From Nitzschia sp. DOCU1 (lineage: Eukaryota; Bacillariophyta; Bacillariophyceae; Bacillariales; Bacillariaceae), in NCBI GenBank assembly GCA_951394045.1, contig OX595988.1, positions 496,001 through 560,000 of the forward strand: a stretch of DNA of 64,000 bases, read 5' to 3'. Made by a program: the position numbers and the translations under genes. The notes under the pieces were generated by a model. The model was not told where the DNA came from, searched no databases, and saw nothing but the letters and a program-made list of their open reading frames with translations. Positions 32,552 to 43,897 of this stretch are shown one piece after another; position 1 is the first letter of the stretch; every line of letters begins with the position of its first letter.

Positions 32552-35500
32552 GTGGCTGTTCAACAAGGCGCACACTATGTTGATGATAGTGCTGCCTATT
32601 ATGTTGAACCTGGTCCTGGTGAAGCAGCCCAAGCGGATCCGTTGGGCGTTGACAGTTATTTGGCTAGCTCGCACGACTATGATCCAAATCAAGATCATCA
32701 AGAGAATATTCAAAACCACGAAGCTTATTTCGCTGATGGTTATGATGACTATGATGAATCGTATGACGATGGTCAATGGTGACTATCGTCAACTTCGGGG
32801 AACAATTGCTTTGTGGGGGAAGCGATCGGCAACAAGGGATTTATTGATTACATACCTACTACAAAAATTGCATTTGAAAAAGAAAAGAAAAAGTACGTGT
32901 TAACTGTTCTCCTTGATTCTGGATCAACGACATCCTGGATTCGCAAGGCTTGTTTCTCCGCTTTCTGTAAAGAAGGTCCCGGCCATTCAAGGAACTATGT
33001 TGGCTGGGGTTTTAAAAACCAACACTGCGACAACCTTGCAAGACATCAAGCTTCCAGAGCTCGATCCACATCGAACGATTGAAAACATGAATCTTCATGT
33101 TTTTGATGCACCTTGTTGGTACGATGCCATTATTGGTCGTGAAGTGCTCCTTGGTCTGGGAATCATCCTAGACTTTAATACCAAGACAATTGAATGGGAC
33201 GATAAGATTCTACCAATGCAACCGAGCCCAATGAAACCTGTTCTTTCTCGGCCTAATCTTTACAGATCCGATACGATTGGGAAAGTCGATGCATCTGGCT
33301 ATCATTCCAAGACTATTTCAGAGAGTAAATATGGCAAAGTTGATGTTGCCGAAGTTGTTAATTCGTGTTCTCACCTGTCTTCATCTCAAATATGAGACCT
33401 CAAATGTTTGTTGCAGAAATACACAAGATTATTTGATGGCACTCTGAAAGTATTTCTGGATGAGAAGATCGATTTGGAACTGGATCCAACCGTTCCACCT
33501 TATCAAGCTCAATTGTATCCGGTGCCTCGAACACATCTTAATGTATTCAAGAAGGAATTGGATCGCTTAGAAAAAGAAGGCGTTCTCTCCAAGACTGGTC
33601 AATCCAAATGGATTGCGGGTTCATTTATTATACCCAAAAAGGATGGCAGCGTTCGTTGGATTTTGGATTTCTGCACTTTGAACAAAGCTATCAAGCGCAA
33701 AGCTTATCCAATTCCACGGATCAGCAATATTCTATCTCGTCGCACTGGCTACAAGTTCTTGACCAAATTGGATATTTCGATGCAATACTACACCTTTGAG
33801 CTGAGTGAAAACGCCAAGAATCTTTGCGTGATCGCTATGCCTTTTGGACTGTATCGATAGTATAATCGCCTTCCAATGGGATTGTCAATTAGCCCCAATG
33901 CCACCCAAGAAATAATGGAATGCGTCCTGGTGGCTATCAAGGACATTGAGATCTATATTGACGATATTGCCTGTTTCAGCAATTCGTGGGACGATCATCT
34001 GACCTTGCTTGACGAATTCCTTATGACTTTGAAAAAGCATAACTTTACAATCAACCCGCACAAGTGTGAATGGGCTGTTCAAGAAACTGATTTCCTTGGT
34101 TATTGGCTTACGCCAACAGGACTAAAACCATGGAAAAAGAAGGTTGACTCTATTCTCAAGATGCAAAAGCCTAAGGCTATCAAAGAACTTTGTTCTTACC
34201 TACGATTAGTTAACTTCTATCAAGATATGTGGCCCAATTGCTCTCATGTTTTGGCTCCTTTGATGAACCTTATGGGCAAGACCGTTTTTGAATGGAACTC
34301 AGCATGCAATAAAGCTTTTGAAGAAATGAAAGCTCTTGCCACCATGGATACATTGTTGAAATATCCTGATCACAACAAGCCATTTCATATTGAAACCGAC
34401 TCTTCTGATTATCAACTCGGAGTGGTAATTCTCCAAGAAGGACAGCCAGTGGCCTATTATTCTCGCAAGCTTACTCCGGCTCAGATGAATTACACAACAA
34501 TTGAAAAAGAGCTGTTGAGTATTGTGGAAACCCTGAAGACTTTTCGAACTATGTTGTACGGTGCTGAACTGCACGTACATACTGATCACAAGAATTTGAC
34601 TTACTCGATGACGTTGTACAACACTCAACGTGTACTTCGTTGGCGTCTCCTTCTTGAAGACTTTGGCACAAAGTTCTATTACAAGAAAGAGGAACACAAT
34701 GTTGTTGCGGATGCCCTTAGCCATGTACCACGTTCCGCGGTTGGGGAGAGTATGACTCCAAAGGAATCGTTGTTTGTTGAAGAAGACATTGAAAAACAAA
34801 TTGATGGGTATTATTTTGGACCATGTTCAGAGCCTGATTGGTTACTCACCAAGTGTTTGTTGTTTTATCCTTGTTTTGATAATGAGGATGGATACCCCTT
34901 TGATTTTAGTACAATCCAACATTATCAGAATGAAGATGAGATGCTGCAAGCGCTTCTGGTTGAAAACCCTGGAATGTACAATAAGCGTCCAGTGGGCGGT
35001 GCAGAGGTCATCTGCGTTGGGGACTCTGACTCTGGTGATGCCAGCGGGCTAATAGCCTTGTCCCCAGCAATGGTGGCACCAATATTAAAATACTATCACG
35101 GCCTGCTAGGCCATGCCAAAGCGGCAACCAAATTGGAGAAAATGGCGTGCCAACATTTCACTCATCCGAACATCAGTACAGAAGCGAAACAGCTTATTGC
35201 TGACTGTGATCTTTGTAAATGAATGAAACACTCACGCCTCAATTACGGTGAATTGCCGATTTGCAAGATTTCCCATGTTCTCCCATGGCAACAGATACAT
35301 GTTGATATGATCGGACCATGGAAGATCAAGGTGAACAAGACTGCTATCAACATCAAGGCCTTGACTTGTATTGAACCTGTGTTCAATCTTTTGGAAATCT
35401 TCCGTTGCAATGACAAGAAAGGCTTTACAGTTGCAAAGGCTTTTGAAAATGGTTAACTCTCACAGTATCCTCGTCTGCTTGAATGTGTCCATGACAATAG

Positions 35501-36080
35501 ACCCAAGTTTATTTGCAAAGAATTTCAGAATCTGCTCAAAAGGGCGGGCATCAAATGTAAACAGACAACTTCGAACAATCCTCAAGCTAATGGTGTGATC
35601 GAATCTGTTCACAAGACCGTCGGACAAGTCCTACGAACTTATGTTGAATTGAAGCCCCCACAGAAAGAAGACAAAGTGGATACGATGGTTGAAAGTGCAC
35701 CATTGGCTACTGCCATGCATGCAATGCGATGTTCTGCGCATCTTTCTCTTGGTGGTTTCTCCCCTGGTGCATTAACCTTTGGACAAGACATGCTCCTCAA
35801 CATTCCGTTGATTGCTGACATTCAAACCCTTACTCAAGCTCATCAAGCTCAGATTGACGTTCATCTAAATCGTGCCAATCGCACAAGGAAAACTGTTGAC
35901 TTTCGTGTTGGGCATCAAGTAAGGCATTTGGAATGCCCACGCAAACCCGGTGATAAGTTGAGACCTCTGTTTACAGGGCCTCATGAGATCACTCGTGTTC
36001 ATGCGAATGGAACTGTGACTCTTCGACGGGCTCCTAATTTGATGGAACGAGTTAACATTCGATGCATCAAACCTGTTTAA
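32552..36080 (+). pseudogene. Gypsy pol remnant (protease, RT, RNase H, integrase)
   Basis: A frame starting around 32552 passes an in-frame stop at 32780 and carries the aspartic protease motif VLLDSGSTTSW near 32910. It then shifts frame near 32960 and continues to 36080 in one frame with stops at 33393 (TGA), 33858 (TAG), 35220 (TGA) and 35454 (TAA). Reverse transcriptase motifs include FIIPKKDGSVRW, LPMGLSISP and the YIDDI catalytic box. RNase H has the HIETDSSD aspartate, ELLSIV and TDHKNL. Integrase shows a HGLLGH zinc region ending CDLC, VDMIGPW with the first acidic residue, an HDNRPKF segment and NPQANGVIE with the catalytic glutamate, followed by a chromodomain-like GPHEI/VTLRR tail. 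It cannot make a functional polyprotein. Confidence 0.85.
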
Positions 36081-36286
36081 CCTTTCGTCATTGGCAGCTT
36101 CGATGCTTCTCATGGTTGGGGAGACTGTGATACTCCACGTGTCTCTGATGCACCTCTGGACTGAGGTATGAGGATGTCAACCCTCATTCAAGATCGCTTG
36201 TCGGTCTCCTTGCCAACTCCTAGCCCTCATAATAATGGATAGTTGGTTGCTTCACACGCGTAGTTCACTTGCATCTCTTGGGTGAC

Positions 36287-37069
36287 TGATCAGAGAAATT
36301 TCGTTCCCCCCCCCCCCCCGACGTATAGCTCTTTCGAATTGCGGGGTTATTTACGTAGGCTATGTAGCCTCAGTACAATAAAAATTTCGTTGCGTAAGCA
36401 CCGCGCGATATTTTCGACGATGGCGGCACCAGGGCAACGTTGAGGACGATTAGAGTCCAGGTCGGCCATGTTGTTTATCCCCTTAGTAACGCAACAACAT
36501 CATAATGATATCAAGGCATACCTTGGTGACCAAAGAGGACCAGTCGCTTCGCTCGCCGGAGCGATATCTGCCACTTAGAAAATAGTCGAGTGAGTCTAAT
36601 CAGCTTTTAGACTCAGTAGACTCGCTTACCACGTAATAATCTATCCGTACTTTCTGCTGCTGCAGATTTCACCATTGCGAACCCCGATAATTTGTGGACC
36701 TTAAGGTTTCTATCATCAGAGGTACTTTCAGATGGAGTATGATACATAGGGTCCACGAAGCTTTTGGAACGACAGCTTCTATTGAAGGTAGAGTGTCATC
36801 GTCGGTAGCTAGCAAAAGCCGCCGATAATTTGGGCGGGAAACGAAAATTTGGGGTGGGCAGGCTCATTTTTTTAAGTCAAATACCAGCCTCGTAGGATTC
36901 TACAGTTCTAACTTGAAGTACAGAAAGAGCCGTACAAGAAACGTTTGGTGGCGAAACATTCGACGAAGTCTTGAAATTGGGACCATCATTTTTTGGCGAA
37001 CATCCGGCAGGAATGCATGTACGCCAGCGTGTAGAATTGACCATAATTTACCTCTCTCCCATTGTGATT
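36287..37069 (+). repeat. 3' LTR, longer copy
   Basis: 783 bp, with the same ends as the 5' copy and a 14-C run at 36306-36319. The unique 610 bp include CAATAAAA near 36375, which could be a polyadenylation signal. No gene inside. Confidence 0.7.
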
Positions 37070-37530
37070 CCCAAGGTGTCTCTGGGCAATAATGAGGCGA
37101 TTTAATTAATTTGTCGCATAATGACGCTTTTCTTATCATCCTATGCGATCTTCCCTACCGGTAGAGTGGTCTTTGACACGATTTGTGGCATTCTACGACA
37201 TATCATAAATAGACGGCGTGATTACGCTTAAGGAAGGGCATGTGTCGGACCACCTGCCTCTCGCGCCTTCGCAGAGAGTCATAGCGACAAAATCTCGGCA
37301 CATGCCAATGCACGCGCACTTGCCGTGTTATGCCAAATTTGCGAGCGATCCGTGGAGGTGATGCAGGATTCACAAACCCAGAGATCTCGGAAAAACCCGG
37401 TCATTCTAATCGCTGCTGCTCCTCTCATCTATGATACACAATCATCCTCGGAAGTACGATTGTGGGTGTGGCCTCCACCACTGAGAAATACGCCTCCTTT
37501 CGCCATTGAACCTGGCAATCGTTCACCACA
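37070..37530. promoter_or_regulatory. Upstream region of the metalloprotease gene
   Basis: 460 bp between the 3' LTR and the ATG at 37531, with one TACCGGTA octamer at 37156. Because the LTR ends so close, the retrotransposon insertion probably sits at the edge of this promoter. Confidence 0.4.
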
Positions 37531-39201
37531 ATGACTCTAAAGATCGTCTTGGCACTCGCTATTTCGCTCTTGGTCCCTGGCTCTACCGGAAAGCAAAAAG
37601 AGCGAAAGCTTTCAAAGACTAATGGTGGTTTGCAGCCCAACTGCTTTGATGATGATAAGAGCAGTTTCAACATTTGTTTGGATCTTACCACTGCTAAGAA
37701 CCAACAAGTGACAGGGGATTATAAACTTTTCTCTCCTGACGACTCTGGTTTTGAATGCTTGGGGGTAGGGTGTTTCGCAGGTCTCGATTGCTGGCCTATC
37801 AACTACGACACTTTCGAGTGCGAAATAATGAAGTATGAAGATGAAGTTGTTTCCACTGAGTACGTGCCATGGTGGATGGACTACGCGATTGAAGCTGCAG
37901 ACTATTTTGAAAAGCTGATTAAAGAAGACACGGTCCCGGCATTCAAATTTATGCCTGAGTGGCAGAGACAAAATCCCACCGGGGCCAACAATGCCCAGGG
38001 TGTTACAAAGAAGGCATTGATTCCACCATTCTCGTCCATTAACGGGACTGACGAGAATTGGGAGCTGGATGATACACTCGTAGTTATTACCGAAAATGTT
38101 CCGCTTTCCTTTTTGCCCGACAGCACCACCAGCAGCGAAGTGACACTCATCGCCGTTGCGATGATTCAGATGAGGTCATCGTATGATGACGCTGATAATG
38201 GAGGCGGCTGGTGCTTTTTGTCAGGGTATGGTCCCCCTGAGTATCCTTCCCCTGTGTATCCTTCCTTTCAAACGGCAGTGCCGTTTGTTCAAGCTTGTAA
38301 TGTATATCTCGTCCAAGACCTATTCCCCTTGTTCAAGAACGACCCAGCTTCCCTCAGATGGATTTTTCTGCATGAATTTATGCACTGCTTGGGATTGGAA
38401 CTAAACCATGTCCGTGACGTTCAAAAAGCCACATATCCGAAGACAATTCTATCGCCATCGGGGAGAGTTTGGGAGGGGGAAAAGGCCACTGAAAAGTGGT
38501 CAAAGGTTGGGTGCAGTGGTCCTGTTCCCCTCGTGGATCCTACCGAGACTGGTTTGCACCTTGACTCGCAGTGTATTCAGGACATTGTTTTCGGTCCGCT
38601 CGTTGATGATGACGCACGGCTACTCACGGATTTGGAAGCAGCCATGTTGGAGGATATTGGTTACGCTATTGACTACAAAGATAATACCAAGTCTATCAAG
38701 AAGGAAAGATTAACGAACGCGTGTGGTCTTGCGTGTCCCGAGTTTGTCGACCCGACACTGCAGCCTTCGGCCATGCCATCGGATAGTCCCACAAAGAAGC
38801 CAACAGCCAAACCAACAGCGCCCGTCGTAAAGACAAAGAAGCGAAGACTAAGAGGTCGTGGCACACCAATGAAAGGCGCACCAAAGAATGGCAGCAGGAA
38901 GTTGAACACTGCAGAGAACATTCCCGAGTTTTCGCCGGAAAATACCATGTCACAGCAGTCCCAGCTGACAGAAGCTGAAAGGGACTCGTTCATGAGATTG
39001 CTATATGATTTTTTTCAAAAGTATGGAGGTCCTGGCGCTGCCTCGGCGAATGCAATTTTCGCAAGTCCAGATGGAACATTCTTCGAGGTGCAGGCAACAG
39101 TGGAGGAGGCAAAGGCCTACGCAAAACTAAAGGGTTTCGCTCACCCTCATGATAACGTGCGACGCTTGTTCGAGCAATTCGCCTCGCGGAAGAGGGATTA
39201 A
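37531..39201 (+). CDS. Secreted HExxH metalloprotease, leishmanolysin/metzincin-like
   Basis: A 556-residue single-exon protein with an N-terminal signal peptide (MTLKIVLALAISLLVPGSTG). The zinc site HEFMHCLGLELNH lies near residue 287: HExxH, the metzincin-like glycine three residues on, then a histidine two residues further than the strict HExxHxxGxxH form. A following segment LHLDSQC...LTDLEAAMLEDIGY matches the Met-turn/end region seen in leishmanolysin-like and related secreted proteases (LExALLEDxGxY). The C-terminal 140 residues contain a PTxKPTAKPTAP linker and a basic stretch (KTKKRRLRGRG). Cysteines in the mature part fit an extracellular protein. Likely secreted or cell-wall protease; substrate unknown. 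Assignment to a named MEROPS family is uncertain because the third ligand spacing is unusual. Confidence 0.7.
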   Translation: MTLKIVLALAISLLVPGSTGKQKERKLSKTNGGLQPNCFDDDKSSFNICLDLTTAKNQQVTGDYKLFSPDDSGFECLGVGCFAGLDCWPINYDTFECEIMKYEDEVVSTEYVPWWMDYAIEAADYFEKLIKEDTVPAFKFMPEWQRQNPTGANNAQGVTKKALIPPFSSINGTDENWELDDTLVVITENVPLSFLPDSTTSSEVTLIAVAMIQMRSSYDDADNGGGWCFLSGYGPPEYPSPVYPSFQTAVPFVQACNVYLVQDLFPLFKNDPASLRWIFLHEFMHCLGLELNHVRDVQKATYPKTILSPSGRVWEGEKATEKWSKVGCSGPVPLVDPTETGLHLDSQCIQDIVFGPLVDDDARLLTDLEAAMLEDIGYAIDYKDNTKSIKKERLTNACGLACPEFVDPTLQPSAMPSDSPTKKPTAKPTAPVVKTKKRRLRGRGTPMKGAPKNGSRKLNTAENIPEFSPENTMSQQSQLTEAERDSFMRLLYDFFQKYGGPGAASANAIFASPDGTFFEVQATVEEAKAYAKLKGFAHPHDNVRRLFEQFASRKRD

Positions 39202-39900
39202 CCAACACCACTCTTTTCAAGAAAGGGAAACAACAAACATGGAATCATATTTGTTGCGTAATGGAAACTACACATTATATACATACTCGAAATGATTGAA
39301 CAACGTGTGTAGTGTTTTATCAGAATTTGTCGCAAGTAACACAATAGAGGAAGTGCTTCGACATCCATTAATCGATGGTTATGCCGCTGTCACGTTTCTG
39401 ATGGCACCTTTTCCTTGCCCAATTACAGGCGCACATGTTCCGGCTCTAACCCATCGTAACGGTTTCCAGGTCTACCTCGCTTACCTCATCTTCTCCTCGC
39501 ACGTGGGACTCGCAGTTGGGCAATCGTTCCTTTTGCCATACTACAGCTGATGTCGCCAGAGTGATGGAGCAAATAACGGCGGATTCATTCATCGAGCAAT
39601 TGTCGTCTGTGAAACGTTTCCTCCTACAGCAGTTGGTATAATACTCCGACGAGAGGGGATGGAGCAACGTCCTTATGGTGTCACTCGCCTTCAATATAGG
39701 TCGGGGGAGGGGTGTACTACGTACTAGTTTGAGAAGCTCTAGTTCTTTCAGCTCGCAAAAGTGATGTGACCTGGGCAAAGGACTCTGGAACAGTCACATG
39801 AACCCGATATTTCTTGGTTACCACATCAAGAGCGCGGCGCGTATAAACTTTACAACATGATCTACGATGGCTTGTTGAAGCCATTTGGTCTGCTTTGGGA
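39202..39900. other. Spacer between convergent genes
   Basis: 3' flanks of the metalloprotease (plus) and chorismate mutase (minus). No supported gene; short frames only. Confidence 0.5.
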
Positions 39901-41122
39901 TCAATTGGAACTACTGCTGGTACTGAGTTGCTGCACATCATTGCTCATTCGATCCGGGGCAAACTCTGGCGGTGGTTCTCGTCCACATCGTTTGAACAAG
40001 TATGCCACCTCGATATCCTTGGTCAACGGCTGAGACGGAACGTGCGAATAGGAAGACTGTTAGAAATTCGTCTCGTCGATACGTTCGGAAGATGAGGGAC
40101 AAGAAGTTATGACTTACTATAATGATTTCCCGATACACAGATTCGACTGTTTGCGGGCACACTTTCTTTTCGGTTCGACGATCGTCACCCAGAGCCTCAA
40201 TGGCAGCCACTACCGCGGAGGCTGCGGCTGCGGCTACAATTCTCGTTTCTTCTGAATTACTTTCGATCGGTGGTAATTCAGCCAAGAGTGGTTCGGTACC
40301 ATATGTGGCTGCCTTCAGCCGAGCTCGTCGTAAGACTTTGGCTTCTACGGCTTCGTTGGTCAATAGTGCCATGACGCCATCACTGTCTCCCGCATCCACT
40401 AGCTTTTGATAGCCTTCTGGATCTGCCAAATATTTACTTTCCGCGACAAACTTGCCATAATGTACTCTTCGGGACAAGGCTTGGAGGACGGCAATGTCTG
40501 CTAGGACCGTACTTCCGTGTTGCTCATCGTCGCCCGGTAAACACACAGCTGGAACAATAACATCAATGTACTTGCGCAGTAGGACTGGATTGAAATTGAC
40601 ATCGGAAGCTCCCCCTTGGTTACTCAAAAGATCAGTCGGATATTCCAGTTCTTCCAACACTTTTTCCGAAGGCAATCGGTCTGGGAAAAAGGCATTTTCT
40701 TCTGGCGATGTGTACCTTCGAACTGCATAATGAAGTGCTTCGGTTCCAATGAGCATGTACTCCAAAAAGCTAAGATTGTCGCCTTGTCCATCGGATTTGC
40801 TGCCGGGTGGGACCCCCATATCGCCAAGTCCTCCCTTCTCGTAAACAATCGGGTTGTGTCGGTACTGTGCTCGCTCAATCAAACTGAAGATGATCGTTTC
40901 TTCTTGTCGGATTAACGAGCTTCGAATGCTATCGAGTGACAAGACCTCCAAAGTTTTTATATTGTCTTTGGTACTTCCGTTGATGGTGGCGTCGAGTCGG
41001 GAACGCCATCGAGGTTGCTGCGAATTCAGATGCGAGGAGTCGGGCGACAATCGGGCAAACGCATGGCAGACGGAACTGTTTCCGATTGCTAGTGCCACCA
41101 ACAACCGACTTGAGCCTTTCAT
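39901..41122 (-). CDS. Chorismate mutase, plastid-targeted
   Basis: Converts chorismate to prephenate, the branch point to phenylalanine and tyrosine, in the plastid. Two exons: 40118-41122 and 39901-40029, with an 88-bp intron (GTAAGT donor, GTCTCAG acceptor), 377 residues. The join in phase 0 gives REIII-PLTKDIEVAYLFKRC, the conserved C-terminal helix of the eukaryotic AroQ class, which the unspliced frame lacks. Further family segments are LDSIRSSLIRQEETIIFSLIERAQ (active-site Arg helix), SFLEYML, ENAFFP, VLADIAVLQALSRRVHYGKFVAESK (catalytic Arg/Lys), and LTNEAVEAKVLRRA. The N-terminus has a hydrophobic signal ending SVCHA-FARL, resembling the diatom plastid cleavage motif. It is divergent from the small plastid protein at 41681. 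The short Asn/Ser C-terminal tail is unremarkable. Confidence 0.9.
40030..40117 (-). other. Intron of chorismate mutase
   Basis: 88 bp on the minus strand, GTAAGT to TCTCAG. Confirmed by recovery of the conserved PLTK/EVAYL helix. Confidence 0.88.
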
Positions 41123-41680
41123 GAGTCCAGATTACAACGCAAAAGGTAGTGCTATCCGTTTAAGTGGGCCGACGATGATGCGACTTTCTGACTCGTATCA
41201 TGTTGCTTTCGCCCATCGTCCATCTCGTCGCCCGAGGGACATGTCTGTCTTAAAAATGTTCAAGTGCGTCTTCGCGACTGATTGTGAAGATCCTGTCCAT
41301 AGACCCTAAAACTCCTTCCTTCGTTAAATAATTGAAAACGCGTAATAGACATCGAAGATTCTTCGCCCCTGACTTGAAATGTTTCACTTCCGGTAAAAAT
41401 GGCATTCGGAAATCTTGGTCTGTCATTCGTCAGTTGGCCGAAGCGCTCGTGATTTGAAGAATCCGTGAATCAAAGCGCATACGTGTCGCGTCCAGCGAAG
41501 GCAGAGAGAGTTCGTGCCACCCCATTGCCCGACACGATGGCGAGACGGCGGGGTGTCTGCTTCAGGGAAAACGGCGTCGTAGTAGATTTCACTATTACTG
41601 TTTTCAACGTTCATTTGAAGCGCAAGCTATTGTTCTCATTCAATAACCTCTTGGTTTGATCCGGTACTTTCCTTGTTACA
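41123..41680. promoter_or_regulatory. Shared upstream region of two divergent plastid-protein genes
   Basis: 558 bp between the start of chorismate mutase (minus) and the small plastid protein (plus). No coding frame with family character. Both products carry plastid presequences, so joint light or growth control is possible but not shown. Confidence 0.45.
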
Positions 41681-42159
41681 ATGTTTCGCCATCTTATCTT
41701 TGTCCTCGCTCTCTTGATTCATTCGTCGGTGGGATTTGCTCCGCCATCCCGTGCGGCGACCTTTCGACCGGCGAATTTTGTGTCTGCCGCAGCACCAACC
41801 AGTACTCGAACGCCATTTGTGGTTCTCCACATGTCGGGAGAGTCGTCGGATGAAGAGTCCACTGCCGTAAGAGCAAAGATTTCGAAAGATGGAACCTTTT
41901 ACGATGATGAGGTACGATCCTACGGGAACGCATGTGGGAAGATCTTGTCGCAGCGGCTGATACTTGCTTTTCTTTGTGCTATTCTCAGATGGACTCTGCT
42001 CCCAAGAAAGATGGGCTGTCCGATTCTATGAAAGCCAGATTGATGAAGGAAGCGAGTACGGGGCTCGATTCCGACCAAAAGCAAGCCAATGTCTTGCTTT
42101 ACATTATTTTGGGAGTCGCTGTCTTGGTAGTACTCGGTGGTGCAGGAATCTTTTATTAA
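41681..42159 (+). CDS. Small plastid membrane protein, unknown
   Basis: Exons 41681-41911 and 41989-42159 around a 77-bp intron (GTACGA...TTCTCAG), phase 0, 133 residues. The N-terminus is a bipartite plastid presequence: a hydrophobic signal (MFRHLIFVLALLIHSSVG) ending at FAPPSRAA, close to the diatom ASAFAP rule, then a Ser/Thr/Arg-rich transit stretch. The mature part is a charged segment (DSMKARLMKEASTGLDSDQKQ) and one C-terminal membrane helix (VLLYIILGVAVLVVLGGAG). It probably sits in the thylakoid or an envelope membrane as a small tail-anchored-like subunit. No family recognised. Confidence 0.75.
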
Positions 42160-42572
42160 GGAACAAGGAGATTTGTCTACATTGACAAGACTTTACACCT
42201 GTGCGATGGATCAAATCCCATGTTCCGCTCTATTGCTAGAGTTGGGGCGTACTAGACAATCTCTTGCGTTCGAATTTCCAGCTCACACTGCCATCGAGAA
42301 TATCCTTGAAAGATTCGCTACGCTAGCAATACCAATAAATACGGATAGTACTCGTCTCATTTTGACATATCAAATGTAACCGTAGAATCATTGGCATCGA
42401 TTTAATGCTACAGTACTCTAGGGAGAAATTGAATCATCGATTCGATGATTGCATGCACTTTAGCCAACACATTGTAGCTATTTTCCCAAATACCGTCAAG
42501 CTGGTAGAGGTTTGCCGTCTATATACATGTCAAGAAGTAGCACGCTTTTGACAGTAAAACATTCCGGTAGTC
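42160..42572. other. Spacer between convergent genes
   Basis: 3' flanks of the small plastid gene and the DUF1997-like gene. Nothing else recognised. Confidence 0.5.
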
Positions 42573-43463
42573 CTACGCTTCTTGCTTTTCCAGCTTTTCA
42601 GCCTGGGCTTCTCGGAATTCCTTGTACTTGCGCACGGCCCCCTTACGGAAGCTGTCGACCGCAAATGTCACCACAGTATCATTGATGCTATCCGACGCCA
42701 TTTTCAGTGGTGATTCGGGCAAGATCCGTAGAGGCGGGGGCAAGATTCCCGTAGTAGCAAAGGAAATGAGACCCGTCACTCCCGTGCCGTCTTTGCTGGG
42801 GCGAAGCTGTCCAACGACTTCGATTTGAATGCCCAGACTGGAAGCACTGATGGCCACGCCTGGAAGAAGCTGAATGTTGGGATCAAAATCAATTGATTGT
42901 AGTAAAAAGACGGGCTCACCCGTCTTGGGGTCAGGTTGGGTCCACATTTGCACGTCGACACTGGGAGAGCACTGGATTGTAACAAATTGAAGCTTCATGG
43001 TCTGTAGCCGATAAATCGAGTCTCCCAAATCCTTCATCATATTTTCATCCCAGATTGAAAGAGCCAGTCCCCGACCATCGGATAGCCACTTCGCTATGCT
43101 CTCAGGGTTGGCCTCGGAGTCCAATTTCGTAACCAGTTTGGCGGTCGATCCAAACTCCACTGATCCCTGAAACCGATTCAGGTAAAAGTATGGACCACTT
43201 CGAGTCAACAATTCTTTTCGCCGCGACACCTGAGATGGTGAGAGTTTGCGTCTCGGTGCTACAAAGAGGGAAGTGGTGGAATGTCGATGTGCTGTACCGA
43301 TCGGAATGTCCGAAGCCAGCGTTTCTCTTGCATGCAAAAGGGCAGGCTTGGGAAAAAGAAAGCAGTCGCATTGCGGCCACAGTAGCGCCGACAAAGCTGT
43401 GATGAATGCCGAGGTCCGCAACATGAAAGTCTTTGACAGAGTCATGCAGAGGGAAGAGTTCAT
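42573..43463 (-). CDS. DUF1997-like protein, probably plastid
   Basis: 296 residues from the ATG at 43463 (MNSSLCMTLSKTFMLR); a further in-frame GTG/TTG extension upstream is not needed. A hydrophobic N-terminal signal (FITALSALLWPQCDCFLFP) precedes a Ser/Thr/Arg-rich stretch. The body has the beta-sheet pattern of the DUF1997 family found in cyanobacteria and plastids: FQGSVEFGSTAKLV, PESIAKWL, the LQFVTIQCSPSVDVQMW strand, the IQLLPGVAISASSLGIQIEVVGQL strands, then a C-terminal amphipathic helix (FRKGAVRKYKEFREAQAEKLEKQ). Function of the family is not established. It ends about 215 bp from the left end of the Tc1/mariner element, which may have landed in its promoter. Confidence 0.6.
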   Translation of the reverse strand: MNSSLCMTLSKTFMLRTSAFITALSALLWPQCDCFLFPKPALLHARETLASDIPIGTAHRHSTTSLFVAPRRKLSPSQVSRRKELLTRSGPYFYLNRFQGSVEFGSTAKLVTKLDSEANPESIAKWLSDGRGLALSIWDENMMKDLGDSIYRLQTMKLQFVTIQCSPSVDVQMWTQPDPKTGEPVFLLQSIDFDPNIQLLPGVAISASSLGIQIEVVGQLRPSKDGTGVTGLISFATTGILPPPLRILPESPLKMASDSINDTVVTFAVDSFRKGAVRKYKEFREAQAEKLEKQEA

Positions 43464-43679
43464 GTAAGGGTAAAGTTGTGCTCTGTCTGTGGTGGCAGTC
43501 AACTACCGTGCGAGAAAATGGACGATGAAGTTGCCGTAGCAAAGTGAAATGGAGAAGAAAAGAGCGGTGGTGTGGCGGTGCGGATGTCCATTTTTCAGAA
43601 AAGATGGGATGGCGCCAACTCATTTTGTGTTTGATCGCATCCATCGCGTCACACCTCATCCGAACGACAAACGTCGATA

Positions 43680-43897
43680 TTATGGTTCCAATCTTTCCGG
43701 AAACGGAAAAACTTTTTTTTATTTTTCCCCCGACATGACCCGAAGCCAAAATCTTTTCGATCGCCAGATCGCCGGGTAAGCTTCGGATTGGAGGGAAAAT
43801 CACGGTCCAACGCGTAGATAAGTCCCGTAGACCATAGTAGAAAATTGAACGTTGGCTCTAGTTTTCCGTTTAGCCCTCACAAAATTGGCGACGATGA
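43680..43897. repeat. Left terminal inverted repeat
   Basis: Matches the reverse complement of 46943-47161 with roughly ten differences. The start codon of the coiled-coil gene (43894) lies at its inner end, so the repeat holds that promoter. Confidence 0.9.

Larger units (their letters stand above)
31660..37069 (+). mobile_element. Degenerate Ty3/gypsy LTR retrotransposon
   Basis: Flanking repeats 31660-31836 and 36287-37069 share a TG[T/A]TCAGAGAAATTTCGT start, a poly-C tract, the segment ACAAGAAACGTTTGGTGG...CATCCGGCAGGAAT and the end TTTACCTCTC...CCATTGT. Between them lie protease, reverse transcriptase, RNase H and integrase in gypsy order. The gag region is nearly gone. No matching target duplication was found. 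Coordinates of the outer ends are approximate. Confidence 0.8.
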
